A model generated the notes under the pieces. It did no database searches. It was given only the letters and a program-made list of their open reading frames with translations, and was not told the origin of the DNA. Positions 8,701 to 17,267 of a DNA stretch of 64,000 bases are shown piece after piece (positions within the stretch are counted from its first letter, which is position 1; each line of letters starts with the position of its first letter). Where the stretch lies: the NCBI RefSeq assembly GCF_024198175.1, contig NZ_JAJVKV010000005.1, forward strand, positions 992,001 to 1,056,000, given 5' to 3'. The position numbers were made by a program, and so were the translations under genes. Source of the stretch: Pyxidicoccus xibeiensis. Its GTDB lineage: Bacteria > Myxococcota > Myxococcia > Myxococcales > Myxococcaceae.

Positions 8701-10259
8701 ATGGCTCGACGGGCATCGACGAGGCGATCAACTCGCAGGCTGGCACCGAGGCGCGGACCTCGGCGAGCTTCGCCATCGGCCTGCGCCTGCCGAACACCCC
8801 CTTCCCCAATGCCCCCGTCGGCAGCCTGCTCCTGGTCGCGATGAGCCCGGGCACCTCCGACCGGTCGGGCGTCCTCGACGTGCAGGTGCTGCAGGCGCGC
8901 ACGTCCATCGTGGTGAAGCAGGACGCCGACTACTACCTGGTGGTCAACGACCAGGGCTCCTGTGGCGACGACACCTCGCACCGGCTCACGCTGACGGTGA
9001 TGCGGCTGATGCCCACGGGCGAGGCCGCCAGGGCGCTGGGCAACGCCATGGCCACGGTGATGACCGAGCTGCGCGCGGCGACGCCCGCCTTCGTCAACCA
9101 GGGACGCGTGACGGGCTCCGAGCTGGAGGCGCTCAGGAGCAACGCGCAGAGCCGGCTGCTCCTGGAGTACGGGGCCGAGTGCCCCGGCTGTTCCACCAGC
9201 CAGATGCCGGAGGTGTTCGGCTCGCTCTTCACCACCTTCGTCAGCAAGGAGCTCGCGAGGCTGGAGCGACTGGTGCAGCTGCGCACCGTGGAGCGCGCCC
9301 TCGAGCTGCAGCTGCTCGAGCTGCAGACCCTGGGGGACGACCTGACGGCGGGCGCCGAGAAGGCGCGGCTGCTGCGGCTGCTGCCCCTGTGGCGGCTGCG
9401 CAACCTGGATGGCGTGGAGCTGCGCGAGAAGTCGCGCGCACTGACGAGCCTGGTCACCGAGTACCTCTACCCGACGATGGACCTGCGCCACCCCAGCGCG
9501 CTCGCGCCGCTCAAGACGCACGCGAGCATGGACGCGCTGGTCCAGGCGGACTGGTCCGACGACTTCGCGGTGCTCTGCGCCAAGGCGCTCACGGCCGTGG
9601 GCACCATCGAGACCGAGCTTGCCACCGCGCGCGTCAACGACAAGGCGCCCAAGGAGTTCGCGCTGGCCTTCGCCTTCCCCAACCCCTCGTTCTACCTGGG
9701 CACCCGCTGGAGCAGCGCGGACCTGGAGCGCTCCGAGGCCGTGTGGAACAGCATCTCCACGGGCTCGGGCGAAGTGATGATCACCCTCACGCCGGACGAC
9801 CTCTACAGCGCGGGAGGCCAGGGGGGCATGCTGCTCTGCAACCACCACATGCCCGTCATCAAGAACCTGGGCGTCCAGGTGGTCAGGCCCTTCAGCAGCA
9901 CCAACGCGGCGGACTCGCAGGCGGGGCTGACGGTGCCGGTGCGGTGGGAGGACGTGCTCGCCTACCCCGCCGCCGGCAGCTTCAAGCACTACGCGATGCT
10001 CAACCCCGACTTCCTCGTCGGAGCCCCGCACCTGCTCTTCGGCAACGACATCGACGTGCTGACCACCTTCGCCCAGGACATCCAGCATCCGTTCGCCACC
10101 GTGGCGGGCAATGGCCTGTCGCCCTTCGGCACCTTCACCCTCGGCCTGGGCAACGTGGACCCCGCCATGTTCACCGATGCCTCCGCGCTGGTCGTCACCC
10201 TGAAGGTAGACGCGCTCGAAGTCGCTGGCCCGGCCATGGGCGCCGCGGTCTGCCAGTAG
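5787..10259 (+). CDS. large Cys-rich lipoprotein upstream of RHS gene
   Basis: 1490 residues from the ATG at 5787. An upstream in-frame ATG (5712) lies across the hairpin and is unlikely. The chosen start gives a lipoprotein signal ending in LLVAC (lipobox, Cys at about residue 23). The first ~200 mature residues are Cys-rich (CDETRLAW, CNKSGSTSACGARTGYQ, YYNCQSQC), followed by a long, mostly helical middle and a beta-rich part at 830-1100. A C-terminal region runs FPNPSFYLGTRWSS...SPFGTFTLGLGNVD. I do not recognise the family. The gene ends 37 bp before the SpvB/RHS gene on the same strand, so the two are probably one transcription unit, and the protein may act in export, surface display or neutralisation of the RHS protein (inference). 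Confidence 0.8.
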   Translation: MNGVLPLRRFNPWWLGVVCLLVACGGPLEDEVPDLEALATSEQASGACDETRLAWESAGNPSNVCAVPWQYGLDCNKSGSTSACGARTGYQQKTCIHYPVCRLPQFGVEGRATKTFTQTVSSCSSFTVKECRPKPTTPDIELCTTVTYYNCQSQCVAAAQAKRNSLPLADRNLVTILSASGATESSTSSGACTYTLSNWPTYNAKEDTACGAATGTSTCDDLSNPIYPTCRNNSFGDDVPSACNASVLFAPAGTMLSGVRQTAGTVWGAMAPKNSEATPLYVQPPFCRTCDHLTLTAQSDAAQVTAKYDCLVQSLAAGLPAGAGGAQLRSEVVARLKLLFELHAHHMTPAQEQFSRGLYQSDPLANTSCSSGYLPPSLGRCGMNLTALNAALDACTRLSGAHVPGASARAQLPFCVGLASQVAAVPAGVCQGDAYRDNYHGMWLKLYERTLSDMRRQDVPGDMLQRKVPEPSDVRIHLASISNWHAVQQAQLFPAEPDSPVLMRQLSETFGVFWKAAYENTLLNVTGPPVHAKPLNAGLLVDQTVLTAVLTGTPAMSGPPLLMLLGDGFHGLFERMEDFSYLHDLGCRFKGCGPAVDTEMAELWALFGAVPDTAKLQAAVTDANRLNTSSYDHHAQWVGVFNLLHANHATFTQAVVAATGAPSYTPDLLKGGANGLPAPMAGWARMVEKADAYADSYAKSGFFVSTARDTLKTGIEDYKANFINDVVTTRKSALTTAVDTYTQNRAALISEVLNEVGNAANQKTVRTTLARKLNEFYALAADLVGLQDNLLSQEAQFSEFAAAFNTALENESPNLGTDIQRGPLQTLNISAAEAHGVTGGAFDIFTLAVRQPSGGVGGPPAFGIPALRGELLNFEVSGEYAPSCAISGARLLDPASGAPVTIGVGGTAALTGPGGYTAVFSNGSFTAENASASTFAKASTEVRACAGVKVETGVSFFGNGTKAYAFAEACVNGSTGIDEAINSQAGTEARTSASFAIGLRLPNTPFPNAPVGSLLLVAMSPGTSDRSGVLDVQVLQARTSIVVKQDADYYLVVNDQGSCGDDTSHRLTLTVMRLMPTGEAARALGNAMATVMTELRAATPAFVNQGRVTGSELEALRSNAQSRLLLEYGAECPGCSTSQMPEVFGSLFTTFVSKELARLERLVQLRTVERALELQLLELQTLGDDLTAGAEKARLLRLLPLWRLRNLDGVELREKSRALTSLVTEYLYPTMDLRHPSALAPLKTHASMDALVQADWSDDFAVLCAKALTAVGTIETELATARVNDKAPKEFALAFAFPNPSFYLGTRWSSADLERSEAVWNSISTGSGEVMITLTPDDLYSAGGQGGMLLCNHHMPVIKNLGVQVVRPFSSTNAADSQAGLTVPVRWEDVLAYPAAGSFKHYAMLNPDFLVGAPHLLFGNDIDVLTTFAQDIQHPFATVAGNGLSPFGTFTLGLGNVDPAMFTDASALVVTLKVDALEVAGPAMGAAVCQ

Positions 10260-10296
10260 CCCTCACCCCGCACCATTCGAACGACATCCGGACCCC

Positions 10297-13200
10297 ATGA
10301 CACTGCAATCCCTCGTACGGCGGCTGCTAGGTGGCACCGCCCTGCTCATCTCCCCCCTCGCGCTCGCACAGCCCGCCGGCTTCACGGACGCGACGATACA
10401 ACCCCCCAAGCTCGGCGCCCCACAGCGCGGCTCGCTCATCGGCACCTATGCCCAGACGGCCTTCGGCGCGGCGGACGTGGCGCGCGGCGGCTTCGCACTC
10501 GCCTCCGCCTTCACCTTCCCCACCGAGCGCGGCGAGCTGCTCGCCACGCCGTTTCCCACCTACTCGTCGGACGCGGGCCTGTCGGAGTGGGGCCATGGCT
10601 GGCAGACGCGGCTGGAGATCCGCCGCTGGCGCGTGCGCGGCGACCTCGACTACACGACGGACGAGCGCTCCAGCCCCTGGGGCCGGCTCATCCAGGGCAG
10701 CGACGGGGCCTGGTACCCGTCCGACATGAACCCCGCGGTGCGGGTGGAGGCGTCCGCCACCGGCCTCACCGCCTACCTGCCCGACGGCAGCGTCTGGAGC
10801 TTCGGTGATGGCGCGGGCGGCGCGGCGGGCTCGGCGCAGGTGAACACGCCGAAGGGCACCTACGCGTGGCACCTGCGTGAGGTGGTGAGCGCCACCGGCC
10901 GCAGGACGCGCTTCACCTACGAGGCCAATGCGACCAGGCGGCTCTTCCTGAAGACGGTGCAGTACGGCGGCACCGGCACCGACTTCCAGTACCAGGTGGA
11001 CCTGGGCTACGCGCCGCTGACGAAGCCCGTCGACGACTTCCGCTCGGGTCAGAAGCTGCGCCTGGACCGGCGCGTGTCCACGGTGGAGGTGAAGGCGAGG
11101 CACGCGTCGCTGGGCCTCTTCGAGCCGCGCTGGCAGTACCAGCTCACCTACGAGGAGCCCGCGCAGGGCGTGGCCTTCTACCTCACCCAGCTGACCCCGA
11201 CGTACGGCCTGGGGCGGAACGCGACGGCGGCGCCGCCGTCCCGCTACACGTACTACAAGTCCACGGACGCGCTCGCCGGCGCCTTCTTCGCCCGCGTGAC
11301 GAAGCTGGACGCGACGCTCGTGGCCGCGGGCCAGGACGCCATCCAGCCCTGGCGCGCCGCGCTCGTGGACAATGACGAGGACGGCCGGCTCGACTTCGAG
11401 CACGCCCAGGCCCAGACGCTCTACGTGCAGGAGGACCACGGCTTCCGGGCCGAGCCGCTCCCGCCCCCCAACGCGGGCACGCAGAGCGTGTGCCGTCCCT
11501 CGGCGAGCACGAGCAACGGGCCGCGCCTGCTCACGCGGCTGCGCCCCAACCAGCCGGTGCCCCAGGTGGTGGCCATCAACAACCCGGGCGGTTCGGCGAC
11601 CGAGTTCAAGGTCTGTGACCGCGCGGGCACGCTCCTCGCGCAGCAGTCCCTCTCCGGCGCCTGGCAGCTGGGGCCCCACACCCGCTTCGTGGACCTGGAC
11701 AACGACCAGCAGCCGGACCTCATCCGCGTCGTCCCCGGCGGCTTCCAGGTGCGGCCCAATACCAGCGGCGCGCCGCCGGGCATCAGCTTCGGTCCCGCCA
11801 TCACCGGCACCCTCAGCCCCAGCGTGTCGGCGAGCGCGACGTGGGTGCACGACATGAACGGCGACAGCATCCCGGACATCGTCGCGCGGCTCACCAACGG
11901 CCTGCACGTGTGGCCGGGCACCGGCGGGTTCAGCTTCGACTCGACGTCCGGCAGCCTGTTCCAGGTGCTGACGAAGAACGGGACGAGCCTGGCGCAGCTG
12001 GGCACCTATTCCGTGATGTTCGTGGACGTGAACCGCGACGGCCTCTCCGACGTCCTGTTGTCGAAGACGGGGCTCGCGCTCCTCTTCGTCAACGACGGCA
12101 CCGCCTTCCGCGAGGTCAGCGTCCCGGCGCTGAGCTTCTTCAACGGGACGACGAGCGCGCTCACGCAGGGTGACTTCGCGGGCAGCGGCAACACCAGCCT
12201 CACCGTGACGCAGGGCCTGGACGCCTACAGCACCTCGCTGGACGGGCCGGAGACGGGCCTGCTCCAGTCCGCGGACGACGGCAAGGGCACCGTGCTGGGC
12301 TTCACGTACACCCGCCTGCCGGCGGCCCCCGGCGCGCGCTTCCGTCAGCCGGTGCTGGCGTCGCTGACGTCGGCATCGTCCGGGTACGACCCCGTCACCT
12401 ACACGTACCAGTACTTCGGCGCGAACTACCACTCGCAGGGCGGCTACCTGCTCGGCTTCGACAGCGTGGTGCGCACGGCGCCGCAGGAGGGCCACGCCAT
12501 CAACTTCCTCAACGGGGACACCTTCGCGGGCCTGCAGCTGTCCAGCACGCGGACGGACGCGCGCACGCCCCTGGTCAAGGAGGTGACGTCCCGCCAGTAC
12601 GAGGACGCCACGCACCAGGGCGTTCCCTACAAGCGGGTGAACCAGGAGGCGACGGGGTTCCAGGACGCGGGCAACCCGGCGGTGACGTTGACCGAGACGA
12701 CGCAGACGCTCGTCCATGATGGCGTGTGCCCGCAGCAGACGGTCCGCGCCACGCCGTGGGGCACCCTCACCAGCATCTCCATGCGAGCAAACCTCGCGGG
12801 CCTGGTGAAGCACCTGCACTGCCTGCCTTCCACGGTGAGCTACTCGGGGAGCCACCCGCAGCAACCCTCGCTCGACTTCTCGTACCCGGGCGTCATCACC
12901 CGCAACGCGGTGGGGCTGGTGGAGAAGGTGGAGGCGCTGGGGCCACAAGGCGCCCTCCCGCTACAGACGGTGACGTACTGGCCGGACTTCACCGTGAAGA
13001 CGGTGAGCGTGCCGGGCCAGGGAACGACGACGTTCGACTACGACCGCCGGATGCTGCTGTCGCGCATCACCCAGCCGGACGGAGTGGTGGCGGAGGTCAC
13101 CGAGCGCGCCCCCCTGCACGACGGGCTGCTCACCCTGACGACGCGGCGCGGGGTGAATGCCCACACGGAGCGCTTCCGCTACGACGCCCTGGAGCGCCTG

Positions 13201-15816
13201 GTGAAGCGGTGGGACGCGCTCGGCGGCGCGAGCGAGGCAAACCCGAACGAGCAGCTGGCCTACCGGTTCGCCACGGCCACGCGGCCCGGAGGCATCGCGG
13301 CCACGGCGCTGGTGGACGCGGGCCTCAACGCCCGGCGCTTCACGCAGGACCTCTCCACCGCCGCGGGCGAGGACGTGGCGAAGCCCCGCCTCATCCCCGA
13401 GGGCTGGGTGGTGGACGGGCTGACGGCGCACGACCGCCAGCAGCGCGAGACGACGCACTACGTGCGCCAGAACCTGCCGGCCAACACCGACATGGCGACG
13501 CTCGACTACGCAACGCTCCTGAGCGGCATCGAGCAGACGGCGAGCGAGCGCACCGCCGTCTTCGGCTACGAGGTGGAGAAGGCGCTGCGCCACCACGCGG
13601 ACGTCGAGCAGACGCTGGCGACCTCGTGGGTGCTCGACGCCGGACGCCTGCGCGTGCAGACGGTGGAGAACGGGACGCTGGAGCACCGCCAGTTCCTGGA
13701 TGCGGGGCGCCGGCTGGCGCGGTACGAGGACGCGCTCGGCGCGGCCTACACCTACGGCTACGACGCCCTGGGCCGGCTGCGAGTCGTGACGCTGCCGGGT
13801 GGCCAGGGCCACCGGCTGACGTATGACGGCTACGGCCGTGTCGGGCGCGTGGAGCGCGACGGCGTGGCGAGCGTGGACTACGAGTACGCGCCCGGCACGT
13901 GGCTCACCTCGGCGAAGCGCTTCCGCACGCCCGCCAACACGCTGGTGCGCGGCGAGGGCTACCTCTACGACGCGGTGGGCCGCCGCACCGTCATCACCCA
14001 CACGCAGGCGGGTGGCGGGGTGAAGACGTACCAGCTCTACTACGACGGTGCCTCACCCGCTCAGCCCACGAACACGAGCTGGCCGGGGCTGCTCACGGCC
14101 GCCGCCGGTGACGGGTACGCGAAGAAGTTCGAGTACCGCCCGGACGGCAGCCTGGCCCGGACGACGCTGGGCTTCACCGGCTGGCGCAGCGTGGAGACCA
14201 CCCTCACCCATGCGGAGGGCGGCGACGTGAAGCTGGAGGTGACGCAGGTGAAGGACGGCGGCGGCAGCGTGCTCACCACCACCGCGCTCGGGACCTCCTG
14301 GGACGCCCATGGCCGGATGAACAGCCTGAGCCTCGACGGACAGCCCTGGGCCACCGTGCTGTACAACGGGCTCGGACAGCTGACGAAGGTGGACTTCGGC
14401 GGCGGCACCTTCGTGGAGCTCGGCTACGATTTGCTCACCCGCAAGCGCACGAGCCTGGCGCAGACGGCGCCGACATGGACGTCGTCCGTGGGGTGGAAGC
14501 TGAACACGCGCGGCCTCACCGGCAGCGAGGTGATGGGGTTTGGCGGCACGCAGCTGACGCGCCAGTACAGCTACTCCGAGCAGGGCTTCCTCAGCAGCGC
14601 ACAGGACGCGCAGCACGCGTACGCCTACGGCTTCGACGCCATGGGCCTGCCCACCCACATCACGGATGGCGCGGGCATGCGCACGCTCGCCACGGGGAGC
14701 AACACGCTCGTGGCCGGCGGCGTGACGTACACGTTCGACGGGCTGGGCCGCACGGTGAGCCGGGATGGCCTCACCCTCACCTACGGCCCCGACGGCCAGG
14801 TGGCCACCGCTCAGCACGGGGCGGGAACCTGGAGCTTCCTCTACGACGAGGACGGTGAGCGCATCCTCAAGCTCGGAGCGGGGGGCGTGCCGCTGGCTGG
14901 CTACCTCGAGGGCGGCGGCTACCTGGACGCCTCGGGCCTCACCCTGCCGGTGCGCGTGGAAGGCCAGGTGGTGGGCTCGCTCCGCAATGGCGTCTTCCAG
15001 CTGCTGTCCACGGACCGCCGCGGCACGGTGATGGCGGACCTGGATGGGACGGAGCGGCTGGCCTCGCCCTTCGGAGACCGCACCACCCACACGGCGGGCG
15101 CGGCAGCGCTGGACTACGTGGAGAAGGGGTACGACGCCGACCTCGGCTTCGTCCGCATGGGAGCGCGCGACTACGACCCCCGCATCAGCCGCTTCACCAC
15201 GCCAGACCCGCTGTTCCTCCAGGACCTGGAGAAGTGCCGTGAGAGCCCGGTGGAGTGCAACCTCTACGGCTATGTGCGCAATCGCCCGCTGGACCTCGTG
15301 GACCCCACCGGCACCGAGGGCAAGGACGTCCCATCCAACCAGGCTGCCGGTGCGGCGGTGAGCGTGGGCACGCCCGCGGTCGTCGCAAACGCGAAGGAGG
15401 ACATTTCCAATGCGGAGGACCAGTATTTCGAAGCCTCCAACTCGCGCCGGCAGGAGATGAAGTCCGTGTTGAACGTCATCAGCTCGGTGGGGTCCGCCAT
15501 CAACGTGGTGAAGTTCATCGGCGGTTGCTACATCGGCGCCAACCCGCTGTTCAGCGGGTCACCACCGCGCGAGTACTACATTCGCGTCAACAAGGAAGGC
15601 ATCCAGGAACTGCAGAAGCAGCAGTCCGCCCTCCAGAACGAGCTGTCGCTCTACCTGGAAGAGGGGATGCAGTCCTCGCCGGATCAGGCGCGCATGAACT
15701 TCGTCGACTCGCGCATCCTGGAGCTGTCCCGCAAGGACAGTGAGATGCAGAAGAAGATCGACAAGATGAGCGAGAACCTGGAGCTCATGGAGGTAACCAA
15801 GGAGGAGCTGCAGTAG
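10297..15816 (+). CDS. SpvB/TcdB-like RHS repeat protein with variable C-terminal tail
   Basis: 1839 residues with an N-terminal signal peptide ending ALAQP. Domains in order: an SpvB-like N-terminal region (about 40-340); FG-GAP/VCBS-type repeats with calcium-type DxNxDG loops (DNDEDGRLDFEH, DLDNDQQPDL, DMNGDSIPDI, DVNRDGLSDV) at about 345-610; a TcdB middle-like part (to ~830); and many YD/RHS repeats (YDALERLVKRWD, YGYDALGRLRVV). The RHS core is at about 1611-1672 (YDADLGFVRMGARDYDP...SRFTTPDP...NLYGYVRNRPLDLVDPTG). The DPxG at 1669-1672 marks the usual junction to a variable toxin tail. The last ~167 residues have lower GC and are largely coiled coil, of no family I know. Related proteins form a beta-cocoon that shields a C-terminal effector. 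No immunity-like gene follows; the next gene is on the other strand. Confidence 0.88.
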   Translation: MTLQSLVRRLLGGTALLISPLALAQPAGFTDATIQPPKLGAPQRGSLIGTYAQTAFGAADVARGGFALASAFTFPTERGELLATPFPTYSSDAGLSEWGHGWQTRLEIRRWRVRGDLDYTTDERSSPWGRLIQGSDGAWYPSDMNPAVRVEASATGLTAYLPDGSVWSFGDGAGGAAGSAQVNTPKGTYAWHLREVVSATGRRTRFTYEANATRRLFLKTVQYGGTGTDFQYQVDLGYAPLTKPVDDFRSGQKLRLDRRVSTVEVKARHASLGLFEPRWQYQLTYEEPAQGVAFYLTQLTPTYGLGRNATAAPPSRYTYYKSTDALAGAFFARVTKLDATLVAAGQDAIQPWRAALVDNDEDGRLDFEHAQAQTLYVQEDHGFRAEPLPPPNAGTQSVCRPSASTSNGPRLLTRLRPNQPVPQVVAINNPGGSATEFKVCDRAGTLLAQQSLSGAWQLGPHTRFVDLDNDQQPDLIRVVPGGFQVRPNTSGAPPGISFGPAITGTLSPSVSASATWVHDMNGDSIPDIVARLTNGLHVWPGTGGFSFDSTSGSLFQVLTKNGTSLAQLGTYSVMFVDVNRDGLSDVLLSKTGLALLFVNDGTAFREVSVPALSFFNGTTSALTQGDFAGSGNTSLTVTQGLDAYSTSLDGPETGLLQSADDGKGTVLGFTYTRLPAAPGARFRQPVLASLTSASSGYDPVTYTYQYFGANYHSQGGYLLGFDSVVRTAPQEGHAINFLNGDTFAGLQLSSTRTDARTPLVKEVTSRQYEDATHQGVPYKRVNQEATGFQDAGNPAVTLTETTQTLVHDGVCPQQTVRATPWGTLTSISMRANLAGLVKHLHCLPSTVSYSGSHPQQPSLDFSYPGVITRNAVGLVEKVEALGPQGALPLQTVTYWPDFTVKTVSVPGQGTTTFDYDRRMLLSRITQPDGVVAEVTERAPLHDGLLTLTTRRGVNAHTERFRYDALERLVKRWDALGGASEANPNEQLAYRFATATRPGGIAATALVDAGLNARRFTQDLSTAAGEDVAKPRLIPEGWVVDGLTAHDRQQRETTHYVRQNLPANTDMATLDYATLLSGIEQTASERTAVFGYEVEKALRHHADVEQTLATSWVLDAGRLRVQTVENGTLEHRQFLDAGRRLARYEDALGAAYTYGYDALGRLRVVTLPGGQGHRLTYDGYGRVGRVERDGVASVDYEYAPGTWLTSAKRFRTPANTLVRGEGYLYDAVGRRTVITHTQAGGGVKTYQLYYDGASPAQPTNTSWPGLLTAAAGDGYAKKFEYRPDGSLARTTLGFTGWRSVETTLTHAEGGDVKLEVTQVKDGGGSVLTTTALGTSWDAHGRMNSLSLDGQPWATVLYNGLGQLTKVDFGGGTFVELGYDLLTRKRTSLAQTAPTWTSSVGWKLNTRGLTGSEVMGFGGTQLTRQYSYSEQGFLSSAQDAQHAYAYGFDAMGLPTHITDGAGMRTLATGSNTLVAGGVTYTFDGLGRTVSRDGLTLTYGPDGQVATAQHGAGTWSFLYDEDGERILKLGAGGVPLAGYLEGGGYLDASGLTLPVRVEGQVVGSLRNGVFQLLSTDRRGTVMADLDGTERLASPFGDRTTHTAGAAALDYVEKGYDADLGFVRMGARDYDPRISRFTTPDPLFLQDLEKCRESPVECNLYGYVRNRPLDLVDPTGTEGKDVPSNQAAGAAVSVGTPAVVANAKEDISNAEDQYFEASNSRRQEMKSVLNVISSVGSAINVVKFIGGCYIGANPLFSGSPPREYYIRVNKEGIQELQKQQSALQNELSLYLEEGMQSSPDQARMNFVDSRILELSRKDSEMQKKIDKMSENLELMEVTKEELQ

Positions 15817-15835
15817 AGAACGCTCCTGACGCGTC

Positions 15836-15866
15836 CTGGGGGCCGGTCCGTACTTTCGGCCCCCAG
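15836..15866. terminator. perfect 10-bp hairpin between convergent genes
   Basis: CTGGGGGCCG and CGGCCCCCAG form a perfect stem around an 11-base loop, 20 bp after the RHS stop and 24 bp after the kinase stop on the other strand. It would serve as a bidirectional terminator. No strong T-run follows. Confidence 0.6.
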
Positions 15867-15889
15867 CACGCCGGCGCTCGACCCGGTGC

Positions 15890-17122
15890 CTACCGCTGAG
15901 CGTCCCGAGGCAGGCGGACGCGGAAGGTGGTGCCCGCGTCGTGCGTGGACACCACCTCGACGCTGCCGCCGTGGGCCCGGACAATCTGGTCCACGATGAA
16001 GAGGCCCAGGCCGATGCTGCGGCGCTCACCGCCCCCGTCGGTGCCGCGGGTCATCGGCTCGAACAGGCCGGGCAGGACCTGCGCCGGGATGGGCGGCCCC
16101 TCGTTGGAGACGGAGAGGACGACCCCGCGCTCCTCCGCCTCCGTCTTCACCCGGATGGGCGTCCCGGGAGGGCTGTACTGCACGGCATTGGTGAGCAGGT
16201 TGGTGAGGACCTGCGAGATGCGGTCTGAATCCCACGAGCCCCACACGTCGTGTGGGCCCTCCACCTCGAACCGGCGCTCGGGCGCGGCCAGCGACACCTC
16301 GGCCACCACCTGCTGTGCAATCACCTGGAGGTCCATGGCCTGGGGCTTCACGGGGAGCGTCTTGCCCATCCGGGCCTGGGTGAAGTCGAGCAGGTCCCGG
16401 ATGAGCCGGTTGGCCCGGTTCGCTGACTCCAGGATGCGGCCAAGCCCGCTGCGGGCCCGGTCATCCAGGTCCGTGCGGCGCAGCAGCGTCGCGGCGGACA
16501 GGGTGATGGCATTCAGGGGGTTGCGCAGGTCATGGCTGACGATGCCGATGAGCTGCTCGCGAAGCTGCGCGGCCTCCTGGGCGCTGAACAGCTGGGCATC
16601 CCGGCGGCCCAGCTCGTCCAGCTGCTCGAGCTGGTAGCCGATCAGCTCTCCGAGGTGGCGGAACACCTCCAGCTTGTCCTCCGTGAGGTCGGCCGGGCGC
16701 GGATCCAACGCGCACATCACCCCGAAGAAGGAACCGTCCCGCCGGTACACCGGCACGGCGATGTAGCTCTCGATGCCGTAGAGCTTCGGTGCCGGGTGGG
16801 TCGCGAAGCGCGGGTCCTGGCTCGCATGGTTGACGAGCAGCGGCGCCATCATGCCGCGCACGGTGCTGCAGAACGTCGTGGCGACCGCCAGGGTGTCTCC
16901 GGGCTTTATCCCGAAGTTCACCTCGTCCAGCACGGCGCAGCACGTCCACGACTCGGCGGTGACCCGCGCCACCACGCCCAGTCGCAGGCCCGTCGTCTTC
17001 AGGAGCAACCGCAGCACCGTCTTGACGGCCTCGATGCGCCCCACCGCTGCGACGTCCTCGGCGAGCCGCGACTCTTCAGGGGAGAGACTGCCCAGGGATG
17101 ATGTCTTCCACGAGTCCGACAT
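15890..17122 (-). CDS. GAF-domain sensor histidine kinase
   Basis: 410 residues from the ATG at 17122 (MSDSWKT). The frame stays open further upstream but without a plausible start. A GAF domain covers about 30-175 (KLYGIESYIAVPVYRRDGSFFGVMCALD is the typical core), followed by a short coiled linker and a HisKA dimerisation helix with H-box IVSHDLRNPLN; the phospho-acceptor is His197. The HATPase domain has N-box QVLTNLLTNAVQYSP, a G1-like SVSNEGPPIP, in which the usual DxGxG is replaced by N-E-G-P-P, and the G2 box GLGLFIVDQIVRAHGG. No membrane segment, so cytoplasmic. No response regulator is adjacent, i.e. an orphan kinase, as is common in myxobacteria. It senses an unknown ligand through GAF. 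Confidence 0.9.
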   Translation of the reverse strand: MSDSWKTSSLGSLSPEESRLAEDVAAVGRIEAVKTVLRLLLKTTGLRLGVVARVTAESWTCCAVLDEVNFGIKPGDTLAVATTFCSTVRGMMAPLLVNHASQDPRFATHPAPKLYGIESYIAVPVYRRDGSFFGVMCALDPRPADLTEDKLEVFRHLGELIGYQLEQLDELGRRDAQLFSAQEAAQLREQLIGIVSHDLRNPLNAITLSAATLLRRTDLDDRARSGLGRILESANRANRLIRDLLDFTQARMGKTLPVKPQAMDLQVIAQQVVAEVSLAAPERRFEVEGPHDVWGSWDSDRISQVLTNLLTNAVQYSPPGTPIRVKTEAEERGVVLSVSNEGPPIPAQVLPGLFEPMTRGTDGGGERRSIGLGLFIVDQIVRAHGGSVEVVSTHDAGTTFRVRLPRDAQR

Positions 17123-17267
17123 GGATGTGCGGACTCTAACCGCCACCCCGGCGGGGCTTCTTGCACCGCCAGGACGCTCCCGGGCCGGTGGGTCGAATAC
17201 CGAACGGCCAGCCCCCTCGCGGGTTCGCATGACAGGGCACCAGAGGCGGCGGTAGCGTGGCCGCGTG

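Noticed and set aside
6867-12948. Long minus-strand open frames opposite the lipoprotein and RHS genes
   Set aside because: Shadow frames of GC-biased coding sequence; plus-strand frames carry signal peptides and RHS motifs.
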